Virus record (IMG/VR): IMGVR_UViG_3300021519_000743
Coordinates: 1-30,776 of that record
Origin: a virus
Direction: 5' to 3' (one strand)
DNA length: 30,776 nt
Of this stretch, positions 15,614-22,733 are shown in pieces; position 1 is the stretch's first letter, and each line of letters begins with the position of its first letter. Made by a program: the position numbers and the translations under genes. The notes under the pieces are model-generated. The model did not search any database and had not been told where the DNA came from. It worked only from the letters and a program-made list of their open reading frames with translations.

Positions 15614-15770
15614 TTTTAACTTTTTCTTTCTCAACAGTTAAAAAACGTCGGATCGCAAGCTCAACTACTTCCTTCTTGTGCATACAAGCATTATCACAAA
15701 ATTTCTCTAATTCGTCAATTAAGCCCGCAGGAACCCTAGCGTTTAACTGAGTCAGTCTATCTTGAGTCAT
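15585..15770 (-). CDS. Ribbon-helix-helix DNA-binding protein
   Basis: 61 residues. A beta strand LTQLNARVPAGLIDELEKFC followed by HKKEVVELAIRRFLTVEK is the CopG/Arc/MetJ ribbon-helix-helix pattern. Such proteins bind operators as dimers of dimers and usually regulate their own operon. The ATG at 15770 overlaps the epimerase stop (ATGA), so I prefer it over the GTG at 15782. Its gene is near the 3' end of the sugar operon; a second small RHH gene lies at 20142-20294. Which DNA it binds is not visible, but palindromes at 25829-25852 are a candidate. Confidence 0.75.
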   Translation of the reverse strand: MTQDRLTQLNARVPAGLIDELEKFCDNACMHKKEVVELAIRRFLTVEKEKVKNVSNPNNSY

Positions 15771-16720
15771 AAGCGGAGCCACTGGGAAATCTTATCCGCA
15801 ATCTTTGTTGCCGCGCCGCCTTTATAAATTGGTTCCCAATCCTTAACTAACATTAGAGATTTGCCAATGTCGTCAACAGAACTGAATACAGACTTGGCCA
15901 TAGGACGGCCATACTGACGATCACCGATGTTAATTGTCGGGACGCCAACCCACGGCGCTTCAATGATACCAGCCGAAGAATTGCCGATAACCAATGCGGC
16001 GTGCTGCATCTTCTCGACATATTCAAGATGAGGAATTGTCGTAATGACTTTGGCAAAATCACGTTGTTCGCAAAATGAATTAATCAATTCTTTAATTTTT
16101 TCGTTACCAGGATCGTTGTTCACACCAGTAAATAAAATTTCGTAACCATTCAGATACGGTTTATTCAACGCCGCTAGCATATCTTCGCATTGCGACAAGC
16201 CGTAATCGGGTGAACGTGTCTCAGGGTGATACGTAACCAGTATCTCTTTTTTGTCTCGTTTGGCGCTATTGCCCTCAATCCCATCCAGGCCGGGGGCACC
16301 ACAAACGGTGATGGTAAATGGACGAATACCCATCTCTGATAGCTTTATGCCAAAGTCATCTGTAGCAACAAAGTGAATCGTCGCCATATGACTGATGCTA
16401 TTACGGATGGCATCATCAAACGAACCATCAGTTCTCTCCCCTCCGTGGATATGGGCCACGGGTATACCAGCGAACATAGCCGCCATCGACGCCGCCAGCG
16501 TTTCATATCGGTCCCCCAACAGAACTACGAGTTTTGCGTCTTGAGATTTGAACGCGACGGTAAAGAAGATAACAGCCTGGGCAACGGCAACGGCTGGAGA
16601 CATACCATCCGAATTAAAGCGCGTTACAGAACATCCAGGCATCGCCTTGATTACGGATTCAAGCGGGCCGTCCTCGGCGCGGGAGTTGCTGACAACGGTT
16701 ACGCCATTAAAGTCAGTCAT
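15767..16720 (-). CDS. legG: Hydrolysing UDP-sugar 2-epimerase (LegG/NeuC family)
   Basis: 317 residues. Motifs SRAEDG (13-18, as SRAEYG in NeuC), LGDRYE (68-73), HIHGGE (90-95) and the C-terminal GNSSAGIIEAP plus NIGDRQYGR are those of UDP-GlcNAc 2-epimerases that release UDP. In legionaminic acid synthesis LegG converts the UDP-diamino sugar to a free mannose-configured hexose for the synthase. The N-terminal lobe is about 30 residues shorter than in E. coli NeuC. The start at 16720 overlaps the acetyltransferase stop by 8 bp; a frame extension to 16858 is not homologous-looking. Choice of LegG over NeuC rests on the neighbouring dehydratase and aminotransferase. Confidence 0.85.
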   Translation of the reverse strand: MTDFNGVTVVSNSRAEDGPLESVIKAMPGCSVTRFNSDGMSPAVAVAQAVIFFTVAFKSQDAKLVVLLGDRYETLAASMAAMFAGIPVAHIHGGERTDGSFDDAIRNSISHMATIHFVATDDFGIKLSEMGIRPFTITVCGAPGLDGIEGNSAKRDKKEILVTYHPETRSPDYGLSQCEDMLAALNKPYLNGYEILFTGVNNDPGNEKIKELINSFCEQRDFAKVITTIPHLEYVEKMQHAALVIGNSSAGIIEAPWVGVPTINIGDRQYGRPMAKSVFSSVDDIGKSLMLVKDWEPIYKGGAATKIADKISQWLRL

Positions 16721-17261
16721 ATAACTCGTTCCCAATCCAGGTCTCTCCATCTTCCATGTTGTCTGTGACAACCGCACAAGCGCCGATAATGCAGCCGTTA
16801 CCAATCTTCTTGCCGGGGAGAATAACGCTGTTTGCACCGACATGAGTTTCTTCACCAATAATCACGCCGCCAAGAACCGTTGCCCCAGGAGCAATGTGGC
16901 AATGTGGGCCAATGACGCAATCATGTTCAACAATCGCGCCGGTATTAATAATCGTATTGTGCATGACCCTGGCATTTGGATTGATTACCGCCGTCGGCAT
17001 GACTTGGCAGGTTGAATCAACTTCACCCAAAACAACCGCAGTTGGATGGCAAACGCCAACCAATCTGCCGTCATATCTTTCAAATAACTTCCGGCGCGTT
17101 GATAACCCGCTATCGCCAATCTCTGGAACATTGCCAATTCCAATGCAGACGAACAAGTTGTCAGGCAAATCATCAGGCATAAAGAAGTCTGCCTGATCTT
17201 TTAATATGGCCTTAAGCATCCGGCCATGACTGCCGTTGCCAATGATTGCAATTTCTACCAT
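16713..17261 (-). CDS. Sugar O/N-acetyltransferase, NeuD/PglD family (LegH candidate)
   Basis: 182 residues. An N-terminal Rossmann-like strand (MVEIAIIGNGSHGRMLKAIL) is followed by a left-handed beta helix with hexapeptide repeats (INPNARVMHNTIINTGAIVE, then VIGPHCHIAPGATVLGGV and IGEETHVGANSVI). The His in VEHDC matches the catalytic base of PglD-type enzymes. PglD/LegH proteins acetylate the 4-amino group of UDP-sugars made by the dehydratase and aminotransferase. The ATG at 17261 lies in the last codons of the SDR gene, an overlap typical of this operon. O-acetylation of the finished sugar is an alternative. Confidence 0.8.
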   Translation of the reverse strand: MVEIAIIGNGSHGRMLKAILKDQADFFMPDDLPDNLFVCIGIGNVPEIGDSGLSTRRKLFERYDGRLVGVCHPTAVVLGEVDSTCQVMPTAVINPNARVMHNTIINTGAIVEHDCVIGPHCHIAPGATVLGGVIIGEETHVGANSVILPGKKIGNGCIIGACAVVTDNMEDGETWIGNELYD

Positions 17262-17860
17262 GCAGAATATCCCCCATCGACCATTAACACCTGACCCGTG
17301 ATGTACCGCGCCGCATCGCTGCACAGGAACAGCACCGGGCCTACGATGTCGTCTTCGGTGGCCATGCGACCGAGAGGGACTCTATCCTCATACCGTCGTT
17401 TGAACCGATCAGAATGGTCCCTGAAAATCCCGCCGGGACAAACAGCGTTAGAACGGATTGGGGCGAGGTTTGTAGCTTGCCACTTGGTAAGAGCGACCAT
17501 TGCCCCCTTGGACGCCGCGTACCACGCGGGCGTGGGGTCAACTTCGGTGCCTTCGTACATTTTCGGGTCATTGCCTAATACTGCGTAGATGCTGCCGATG
17601 TTGACGATGCAGGAGGCGGCATATTTCGCAAGATGATTATGCCCCTCCCATCCTTTGCATTTTGCATTTGCTATTAGAACATCGTAGTTAATATCTAAAT
17701 CTGGCAATGCTTCGCCAAGATCATCAATATTTAAACTCAAGTCAGCCCCTGTCCCCTTTAGGTCCACCCCCGTCACCACATCCCCCTGAGCCTCAAACGC
17801 CGCACGCAGCGCCCTGCCGAGATGCCCTTCCGAGCCAGTGATTAATACTCTACGCCCCAC
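17255..17860 (-). CDS. Short-chain dehydrogenase/reductase
   Basis: 201 residues. The NAD(P)-binding turn ITGSEGHLGRAL (7-18) and the active-site YAASK are present, and the end has the usual MVDGGYSAW. It is about 40 residues shorter than typical SDRs; the strand around NAG (here IANAKCKG) is kept but a later insertion is lost. The GTG start has GGAGG seven bases upstream inside the previous gene. In Campylobacter legionaminic acid clusters an SDR called PtmA sits among such genes, so a role in sugar precursor reduction is possible; substrate cannot be read from sequence. Confidence 0.75.
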   Translation of the reverse strand: MGRRVLITGSEGHLGRALRAAFEAQGDVVTGVDLKGTGADLSLNIDDLGEALPDLDINYDVLIANAKCKGWEGHNHLAKYAASCIVNIGSIYAVLGNDPKMYEGTEVDPTPAWYAASKGAMVALTKWQATNLAPIRSNAVCPGGIFRDHSDRFKRRYEDRVPLGRMATEDDIVGPVLFLCSDAARYITGQVLMVDGGYSAW

Positions 17861-18758
17861 TTGAAACCCTCCAGATACTGTCCATGCCAGACGGGGTTAC
17901 GACTTCAGTGTCGTAGAACAACTCTTCAGTCAGTCTCTCGCCTGGGCGAAGCCCAGTGACTTCAATCTTGATTTCTTCGTCTGGCATTTTGCCGGACAGA
18001 CGGATCATGTCCCGCGCTAGATCCATGATCTTCACCGGCTGGCCCATATCCAGAATGTACGTGGCTGGCTCACCCGTCGCGGCTTGCAGTACCAACTCAA
18101 CCGCCTCATCAATCGACATGAAGTACCGCTCCATGTCCTCATGCGTGACAGTCAGCGGCCCGCCTTTAATAAGCTGACGCTCAAATAAAGGTACGACCGA
18201 GCCAGAAGAACCCAGGACATTGCCGAAGCGGACGACGGTGCGGTTTTTGCAGATAATTTCCGCAGTGCGTTTTGTCTCGCCCATAAAGCTGCTGGGGTTG
18301 ACGGCCTTGTCGGTTGATATAAGAACCAGACGGTAGACAAAATTCTGGTCACAAGCCGCCGCTACATTGGCAGTGCCAACCACGTTGGTTTTCAAAGCCT
18401 CGCCTCTATTATGCTCAACCAGCGGTACGTGCTTCATCGCAGCGGCATGAAACACAACCTGCTCCAGATTGCTACGCATGAATGTATTCACAGAATCACT
18501 ATCCCGAATGTCGGCATAGACCGCCTTGGCGGTGGGGATTTGCTCAGATATTGAATACAGATTGAACTCGCAGTTATCGACCAGCACCAACTCACGCGGC
18601 TTGTATTGATTGATCTGCCGCGCCAGTTCGGACCCGATAGACCCACCCGCGCCGGTCACAACGATGCGCTTGCCGTCCAGCATCTGGCCCACGGCAGTCC
18701 GGTCCCTGACAACGGAACGGCGCGGAAGCAAATCGTTTAGATTAATCGGGCGAGTCAT
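17850..18758 (-). CDS. legB: UDP-sugar 4,6-dehydratase, soluble CapD/FlaA1 type (LegB candidate)
   Basis: 302 residues. It has TGAGGSIGSE (35-44) for NAD binding, HAAAMKHVPLVE (104-115), STDKAVNP (148-155) and MGETKR (159-164), matching the extended SDR dehydratases that make the 4-keto-6-deoxy sugar from UDP-GlcNAc. The Tyr of classical SDRs is replaced by Met in this family, as seen here. No membrane part is present, unlike PglF/WbpM. The stop overlaps the SDR gene start and the ATG overlaps the synthase stop. The pathway neighbours favour LegB over PseB, because the hydrolysing epimerase belongs to the Leg route. Confidence 0.85.
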   Translation of the reverse strand: MTRPINLNDLLPRRSVVRDRTAVGQMLDGKRIVVTGAGGSIGSELARQINQYKPRELVLVDNCEFNLYSISEQIPTAKAVYADIRDSDSVNTFMRSNLEQVVFHAAAMKHVPLVEHNRGEALKTNVVGTANVAAACDQNFVYRLVLISTDKAVNPSSFMGETKRTAEIICKNRTVVRFGNVLGSSGSVVPLFERQLIKGGPLTVTHEDMERYFMSIDEAVELVLQAATGEPATYILDMGQPVKIMDLARDMIRLSGKMPDEEIKIEVTGLRPGERLTEELFYDTEVVTPSGMDSIWRVSSGA

Positions 18759-19447
18759 ATCTGGCGTATCTCCGCGACCATCTGCTTCAACTCATCTGGC
18801 TCGACGCTGCAAATCTGATCGGGTCCAGCCAGCCTACGGTCTAGGGTGAAGTGCTTCTCAATCACCGCCGCGCCAGAGGCAGCAGCAATGACAGACGCCG
18901 CAATGCCCTGTGTGTGATCTGAGAAGCCTACGTTTAAGAAGAAGTCGTTGAGCCTTGCCATCTTACGAAAATCAACTTTATGAAACGGCGTAGGGTATTC
19001 AGAAATACAATACATCGCCGTGTCCAAATAAGCGGCAGCGGCAAGAAACTCCTTTTCATTCGCCATCCCATTACTAATGATAATCGGGAGCTTCTTAGTT
19101 CTAACGTATTTTACAAAATCTTTGTCTTTGACTCTGCCGGATGAAATCTTCATGCGGCAAACACCCAACTCAACAAGGAAATCCACCCACTCGTTGCTGA
19201 ACGGCGTGGACATAAACTCAATGCCGCACTTGTCAGCCTTCAGCTTCAGCTTGTGGTGATCGTCTTTGGAAAGCTCAAGGCCCTTTAGAAAATCCGCCAT
19301 CTTCTCGTCGTAGCCGAGCTTGTCAGCCGTGAAAGACTGGAACTTAATTATATTAGCGCCAGCGTCTGCCGCAGCCTCCACCATCTTCAGGGCGCGGTCT
19401 AACGAGCCGCAGTGGTTGATCCCGGCCTCGGCAATGATGGTTATCAA
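18755..19447 (-). CDS. legI: Nonulosonic acid synthase, NeuB/LegI family, lacking the SAF domain
   Basis: 230 residues. The TIM-barrel hallmarks are present: IIAEAGINHCGSLDRALKM (4-22), IIKFQSF (33-39), ISSGR (101-105), VGFSDHT (173-179) and EKHFTLDRRLAGPD (197-210). These enzymes condense PEP with the free mannosamine-type sugar to give the nine-carbon acid. Known NeuB/LegI proteins are about 335-350 residues and end with an antifreeze-like SAF domain whose Arg reaches into the partner's active site. Here the protein ends right after the barrel. The start is TTG at 19447, overlapping the CMP-synthetase stop. I see no separate SAF gene nearby. Confidence 0.85.
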   Translation of the reverse strand: MITIIAEAGINHCGSLDRALKMVEAAADAGANIIKFQSFTADKLGYDEKMADFLKGLELSKDDHHKLKLKADKCGIEFMSTPFSNEWVDFLVELGVCRMKISSGRVKDKDFVKYVRTKKLPIIISNGMANEKEFLAAAAYLDTAMYCISEYPTPFHKVDFRKMARLNDFFLNVGFSDHTQGIAASVIAAASGAAVIEKHFTLDRRLAGPDQICSVEPDELKQMVAEIRQI

Positions 19448-20145
19448 GAAACGTACCCCTTGCTATAAGCGTACTCGGCCATCTCAAGATCGTGCATCGA
19501 GTCAATCTCAATGCTCCGCCAGCGGTCCATCAACAACCCGTAGTTCCGCGCCCCACCGTAAATGCTGCCGGTTTTATTAAACATCTCGGCGTCAAATACG
19601 TACAACGCGCCGTTCATAGTCCACTCTTGTTTCAGGTCTTGGCGGCGCAGATTGCGGCCAACGCGGTCCATCTTCACCATGATGGGCGTCACGAAGTCAT
19701 CGTCAGGCTGCTCCGCAACGAACGTCGTGTGCGGTTCGGTGTGCTTCATGCCAACAATCAAATGCGCGTCTTTAGCTTGCTTCATGGTCAGCGCCGTCAC
19801 CAGATGATCTGGCGTTGTAAACGGGGCGCTTGGCTCCAGCAGAACAACCGTGTCGTAATATGTGTCCAACGTAGCCAGCGCATGTTTAATCACATCGGCG
19901 CTTGAAGCCGTGTCCGTTGCCAATTCCGTAGGGCGTGTAAACGGCACTTCAACGTGGTTGAGCCGGGCTTCTTTTTGAATCAGCGGGCACTCGGTAGAGA
20001 TTACCAGCCGGTCGTCTTTGGTGATGACTTGCTTGGCAGCGTTAGCCTTCCAGGCAATCAGCGACATACCGCCAATCTTCCGCAGGTTCTTACCCGGTAC
20101 GCCCTTGGAGCCACCGCGTGCCGTGATGAGATATAGAACGCTCAC
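19444..20145 (-). CDS. legF: CMP-nonulosonic acid cytidylyltransferase (LegF/NeuA family)
   Basis: 233 residues. The N-terminal nucleotide-binding loop LITARGGSKGVPGKNL (6-21) is diagnostic. It is followed by VISTECPLIQKEA, RPTELATDTASSADVIKHAL, VVLLEPSAPF and a C-terminal DRWRSIEIDSMHDLEMAE with the metal-binding Asp. The enzyme activates the free nine-carbon acid with CTP to CMP-sugar, the donor for transferases. The GTG at 20145 overlaps the preceding small gene stop (GTGA), and the TGA overlaps the synthase TTG. The synthase and transferase being adjacent and coupled supports a common pathway. Confidence 0.9.
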   Translation of the reverse strand: MSVLYLITARGGSKGVPGKNLRKIGGMSLIAWKANAAKQVITKDDRLVISTECPLIQKEARLNHVEVPFTRPTELATDTASSADVIKHALATLDTYYDTVVLLEPSAPFTTPDHLVTALTMKQAKDAHLIVGMKHTEPHTTFVAEQPDDDFVTPIMVKMDRVGRNLRRQDLKQEWTMNGALYVFDAEMFNKTGSIYGGARNYGLLMDRWRSIEIDSMHDLEMAEYAYSKGYVS

Positions 20146-20294
20146 TTTTTGTCTTTCTGTAAGTCCAACTTCTCAACGCACGCTTCGTTAATGAACCAGC
20201 TACGTTCATACGGAGTGACAACTTCATCAATACGCTTTAGCAACTCAGGCGTAATGGTGATGTTAATGCGTAGCTTCTTTACGTGTTTAGCCAT
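20142..20294 (-). CDS. Second small ribbon-helix-helix-like protein
   Basis: 50 residues, ATG at 20294-20292, 8 bp overlap with the acetyltransferase gene before it, and a GTGA overlap with the CMP synthetase start. The sequence KKLRINITITPELLKRIDEV then SWFINEACVEKL follows the RHH strand-helix-helix pattern: alternating polar residues in the strand, then two short helices. It is shorter than the 61-residue RHH protein at 15585-15770 and not obviously its copy. Likely role: autoregulation or a small DNA-binding partner. Confidence 0.65.
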   Translation of the reverse strand: MAKHVKKLRINITITPELLKRIDEVVTPYERSWFINEACVEKLDLQKDKK

Positions 20295-20790
20295 GTTTCA
20301 CCTTAAAGATTTCTTTGATGACGGATCGCTTTGTTGGCTTCCAGCTACAAATGGAACGAGTCTTGTGATCCGACTTCTTCCGTTCTTCTAAGAACGGGAA
20401 CACCACAGAGTTGTCCGGTATATCGACGTTTTGCACTACCGTATTGGCGGTGATGAATACGTTGTTGCCGATCTTGGTATTGCCCAGCACCTTCGCGCCA
20501 GGGAACAACACAACGCCCTTACCGATTTCGGGCCGGTTGCCGTCAATGTCAGACCCAACGCCCACGTTCTGGTAAACGCATAGATACTCTCCATACGTAG
20601 CGCGTCCCAAAACCGTGCCAATGGGATGCACCAGCATCACGTTCTTAGGCAGTACGACTTCGTAATAAAGCTCACAGCCGTGTTCGGCGCGGATACGCTG
20701 GTAGTACCTCTCAGCCATCTTAAGATCGTTGTCCTTCCACATATTGTGGGCGACACGGTAAAGCTGAAGGCATTGGTCGTCTAAGCGCAT
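20287..20790 (-). CDS. Hexapeptide acyltransferase, serine-acetyltransferase-like
   Basis: 167 residues. The helical N-terminus (QCLQLYRVAHNMWKDNDLKM) is followed by a left-handed beta helix with TYGEYLCVYQNVGVGSD, IGKGVVLFPGAKVLGNTKIG and NNVFITANTVVQNVDIP. The form is that of serine O-acetyltransferases and of the O-acetyltransferases in polysaccharide loci. It overlaps the aminotransferase stop by 10 bp. It could O-acetylate the sugar. The N-acetylation step is assigned to 16713-17261 because that protein has the PglD-like N-terminal fold; the two roles could be reversed. Confidence 0.75.
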   Translation of the reverse strand: MRLDDQCLQLYRVAHNMWKDNDLKMAERYYQRIRAEHGCELYYEVVLPKNVMLVHPIGTVLGRATYGEYLCVYQNVGVGSDIDGNRPEIGKGVVLFPGAKVLGNTKIGNNVFITANTVVQNVDIPDNSVVFPFLEERKKSDHKTRSICSWKPTKRSVIKEIFKVKHG

Positions 20791-21869
20791 ATCATCTCTA
20801 CTGAGTCTAGAATTGCCGAGACATCATCATCCGTAAGCGTCGGATACACCGGCAAAGACAGCGTGTGAAAACCAAGATCATCAGCCACAGGGCACCTATG
20901 GGCGTGGTTAGCAAAGACCGCCTCGTGGCCAATGTTGGGGCAACCACCCAGCCGCGCAGCCACACCCATGTTCTGCAACTCAATCATCTTACGGTCACGG
21001 TCATTGACGTAAGCCATATACATATACCGGCCATGTTTGTGGTTTGACGGTACTGGGATACCTTCTAGAATATCGTCATATGCAGCGGCAATCTGATTGC
21101 GCCGCGCAACCCAACCGTCCAGCTTTTTCAGTTGAATCCGGCCAATTGCCGACTGCATCTCGGTCATACGCAGGTTGGTGCCAAACTCCTCAACCGTCCA
21201 TTGGAACTGGGTCATGTCCTTAGAACCGACCATCTGGTACCGGCCATGATCGCGGCGTGCGCCCATACTGCGGTGCAGGTTTGGGTTATTGGTAATCACC
21301 ATGCCGCCCTCACCACCGAGGGACATGGTTTTGCCGACGCAAAACGAGAAGGTGCCAATGTCACCAAACGTGCCAACGTGCTGCCCGTTAATCCGCGCCC
21401 CATGAGCATGGGCGCAGTCTTCAATCACGTAGACGCCGTGTAAAGTAGCCCATTTCATAATGGCGTCCATGTCGCACGGCAGACCGGCGTAATGAACGAC
21501 GATCACCGCGACCGTATTTGGCGTCAGTCTTTCTTCCAATGTCTCAACGGTCACATTGAGCGTTTCATCAATGTCGGCCAACACAGGCTCGCACCCAGCC
21601 GTAACGACGGCGCTGGCCGTCGCCATGAACGTGCGGCATGGCACGATCACTTCCGAGCCAGGAATAAGACCAAGCCCGTGCAGCGCAAGTTCAAGGGCCG
21701 TCGTGCCGTTGGTGACAGCAATAGCGTGCTTCGCTCCGGTATATTGAGCAAACTCGGTTTCAAACGCTTGCCCGTTTGGACCCGACCAATAGTTCGTTTT
21801 ACCAGAGCGAAGCACATCAGCTACGGCGCTGATTTCGTCTTCAGAATGATACGGCCATAAAGTCATCAT
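20781..21869 (-). CDS. legC: PLP-dependent sugar aminotransferase, DegT family (LegC candidate)
   Basis: 362 residues. It has VTNGTTALELALHGLG (52-67), IEDCAHAHGA (149-158) with the PLP-contacting Asp, and FSFCVGKTMSLGGEGGM (174-190) where K180 is the Schiff-base lysine. DegT/StrS enzymes aminate 4-keto sugars; in this operon the substrate would be the dehydratase product, giving the 4-amino sugar. Two ATGs at 21869 and 21866 follow GAGG; the first overlaps the HisH-like stop (ATGA). A frame extension to a TTG at 21884 is less likely. Confidence 0.85.
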   Translation of the reverse strand: MMTLWPYHSEDEISAVADVLRSGKTNYWSGPNGQAFETEFAQYTGAKHAIAVTNGTTALELALHGLGLIPGSEVIVPCRTFMATASAVVTAGCEPVLADIDETLNVTVETLEERLTPNTVAVIVVHYAGLPCDMDAIMKWATLHGVYVIEDCAHAHGARINGQHVGTFGDIGTFSFCVGKTMSLGGEGGMVITNNPNLHRSMGARRDHGRYQMVGSKDMTQFQWTVEEFGTNLRMTEMQSAIGRIQLKKLDGWVARRNQIAAAYDDILEGIPVPSNHKHGRYMYMAYVNDRDRKMIELQNMGVAARLGGCPNIGHEAVFANHAHRCPVADDLGFHTLSLPVYPTLTDDDVSAILDSVEMICA

Positions 21870-22432
21870 GCCCTCACTAACCAAGTTGTTAAAAAATCGC
21901 GCCCGTATTGTTGGCTTTTCTCAGGATGAAATTGCACACCCATCACATTGTCCCGGCCAACGATAGAAACCAATTCGTTCGGGCCGTAGTGAGTTGTCGC
22001 CCAAATGTCGTCTGCGTTCTTGGGAACAAAATGGTAGCTGTGCGTAAAGTATGCAAAACCTAATGGCACATTAATGTTGCGCGGGGTCACATCATTCCAA
22101 CCACAGTGAGGAACTCGCTCCGAAGTAATCGGCACAACATCTCCCTCGATCCAATTTAACCCGTTGGTCGTTCCGCCCTCGATGCCGGTGGTAGCCATGA
22201 TCTGCATACCAATGCAGATCCCCAAGATCGGAACACCACGGCCCTTAGCAAAACACAGCCCGTTTACCAATATGTTTATATCCGCCATCGCTTGAGCAAA
22301 CGAGCCTACGCCAGGAAGAACGATGCGGTCTGCATTGGCAATAATGTCCTCGTCTTTGCTAACAACGGCATTAGGTATGGCCTTAACAACCGACCAGATA
22401 TTACCGCTGCCGTAGTCAACAATAACGGTCAC
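21866..22432 (-). CDS. hisH-like: HisH-like glutamine amidotransferase subunit
   Basis: 188 residues from a GTG at 22432 that overlaps the stop of a small zinc-ribbon gene (GTGA) and has AAGGAAG upstream. It has the class I triad: GICIGMQ with C73, and VQFHPEKS with His and Glu. Glutaminases of this class make ammonia for a partner. In histidine synthesis the partner is HisF; in O-antigen and flagellin sugar loci HisH2/HisF2 partner a PP-loop amidotransferase (WbpG/PseA) to put an amidino group on a sugar. The presence of all three genes here fits the second role, since no other histidine gene is present. Confidence 0.85.
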   Translation of the reverse strand: MTVIVDYGSGNIWSVVKAIPNAVVSKDEDIIANADRIVLPGVGSFAQAMADINILVNGLCFAKGRGVPILGICIGMQIMATTGIEGGTTNGLNWIEGDVVPITSERVPHCGWNDVTPRNINVPLGFAYFTHSYHFVPKNADDIWATTHYGPNELVSIVGRDNVMGVQFHPEKSQQYGRDFLTTWLVRA

Positions 22433-22569
22433 TTTACTTCCTTCACATAAAACGCGCCGCAGTACGGACAGCCACGGCCAGCAGACCCAGCCCACTCGCG
22501 CCCACAGCCCAAGCCCCACCGGACATTCTCAGGGTGTTCGCGCAGACAGAGGAACTTGGCGGGGGTCAT
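22429..22569 (-). CDS. 46-residue zinc-ribbon-like protein
   Basis: The ATG at 22569 overlaps the preceding stop (ATGA) and the TGA overlaps the HisH-like GTG. The sequence starts MTPAKFLCLREHPENV and ends GRGCPYCGAFYVKEVK. The cysteines at positions 8, 22, 34 and 37 form a Cys ... GCG ... CPYCG set like a treble-clef or zinc ribbon. Small zinc ribbons occur in tRNA and sugar modification systems, but the role here is unknown. Its exact coupling to both neighbours makes it a likely real gene. Confidence 0.65.
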   Translation of the reverse strand: MTPAKFLCLREHPENVRWGLGCGREWAGSAGRGCPYCGAFYVKEVK

Positions 22570-22733
22570 TTCAATTTCTCTAATTCCGAAATGGCACGGC
22601 GCAATGACTCTAACTCAGAGCCAGCGTCCATGACCCCATGAGCGTCACGGTTTTCAAGGAACATTGCCGCCATGCCCCACGCCGATTCTTCGCGCTTGCG
22701 GAGGGAGTCTAGTAGGTCGTCAATTGGGGTCAT
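22566..22733 (-). CDS. 55-residue helical protein of unknown function
   Basis: The ATG at 22733 overlaps the HisF-like stop (ATGA); its TGA overlaps the next ATG. It starts MTPIDDLLDSLRKREE, has a mid-segment MAAMFLENRDAH and ends LRRAISELEKLK, and is likely all alpha-helical. Gene order in the operon is kept tight around it, suggesting translation. No family or role can be named; its MTP start is shared with two nearby genes. Confidence 0.6.
   Translation of the reverse strand: MTPIDDLLDSLRKREESAWGMAAMFLENRDAHGVMDAGSELESLRRAISELEKLK

Noticed and set aside
16721-16858. N-terminal extension of the epimerase
   Set aside because: The added residues come from the acetyltransferase gene in another frame; the family motif starts just after the ATG at 16720.
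22433-22519. N-terminal extension of the HisH-like protein
   Set aside because: The extension is out of family pattern and overlaps a well-coupled zinc-ribbon frame; GTG at 22432 has a ribosome site.
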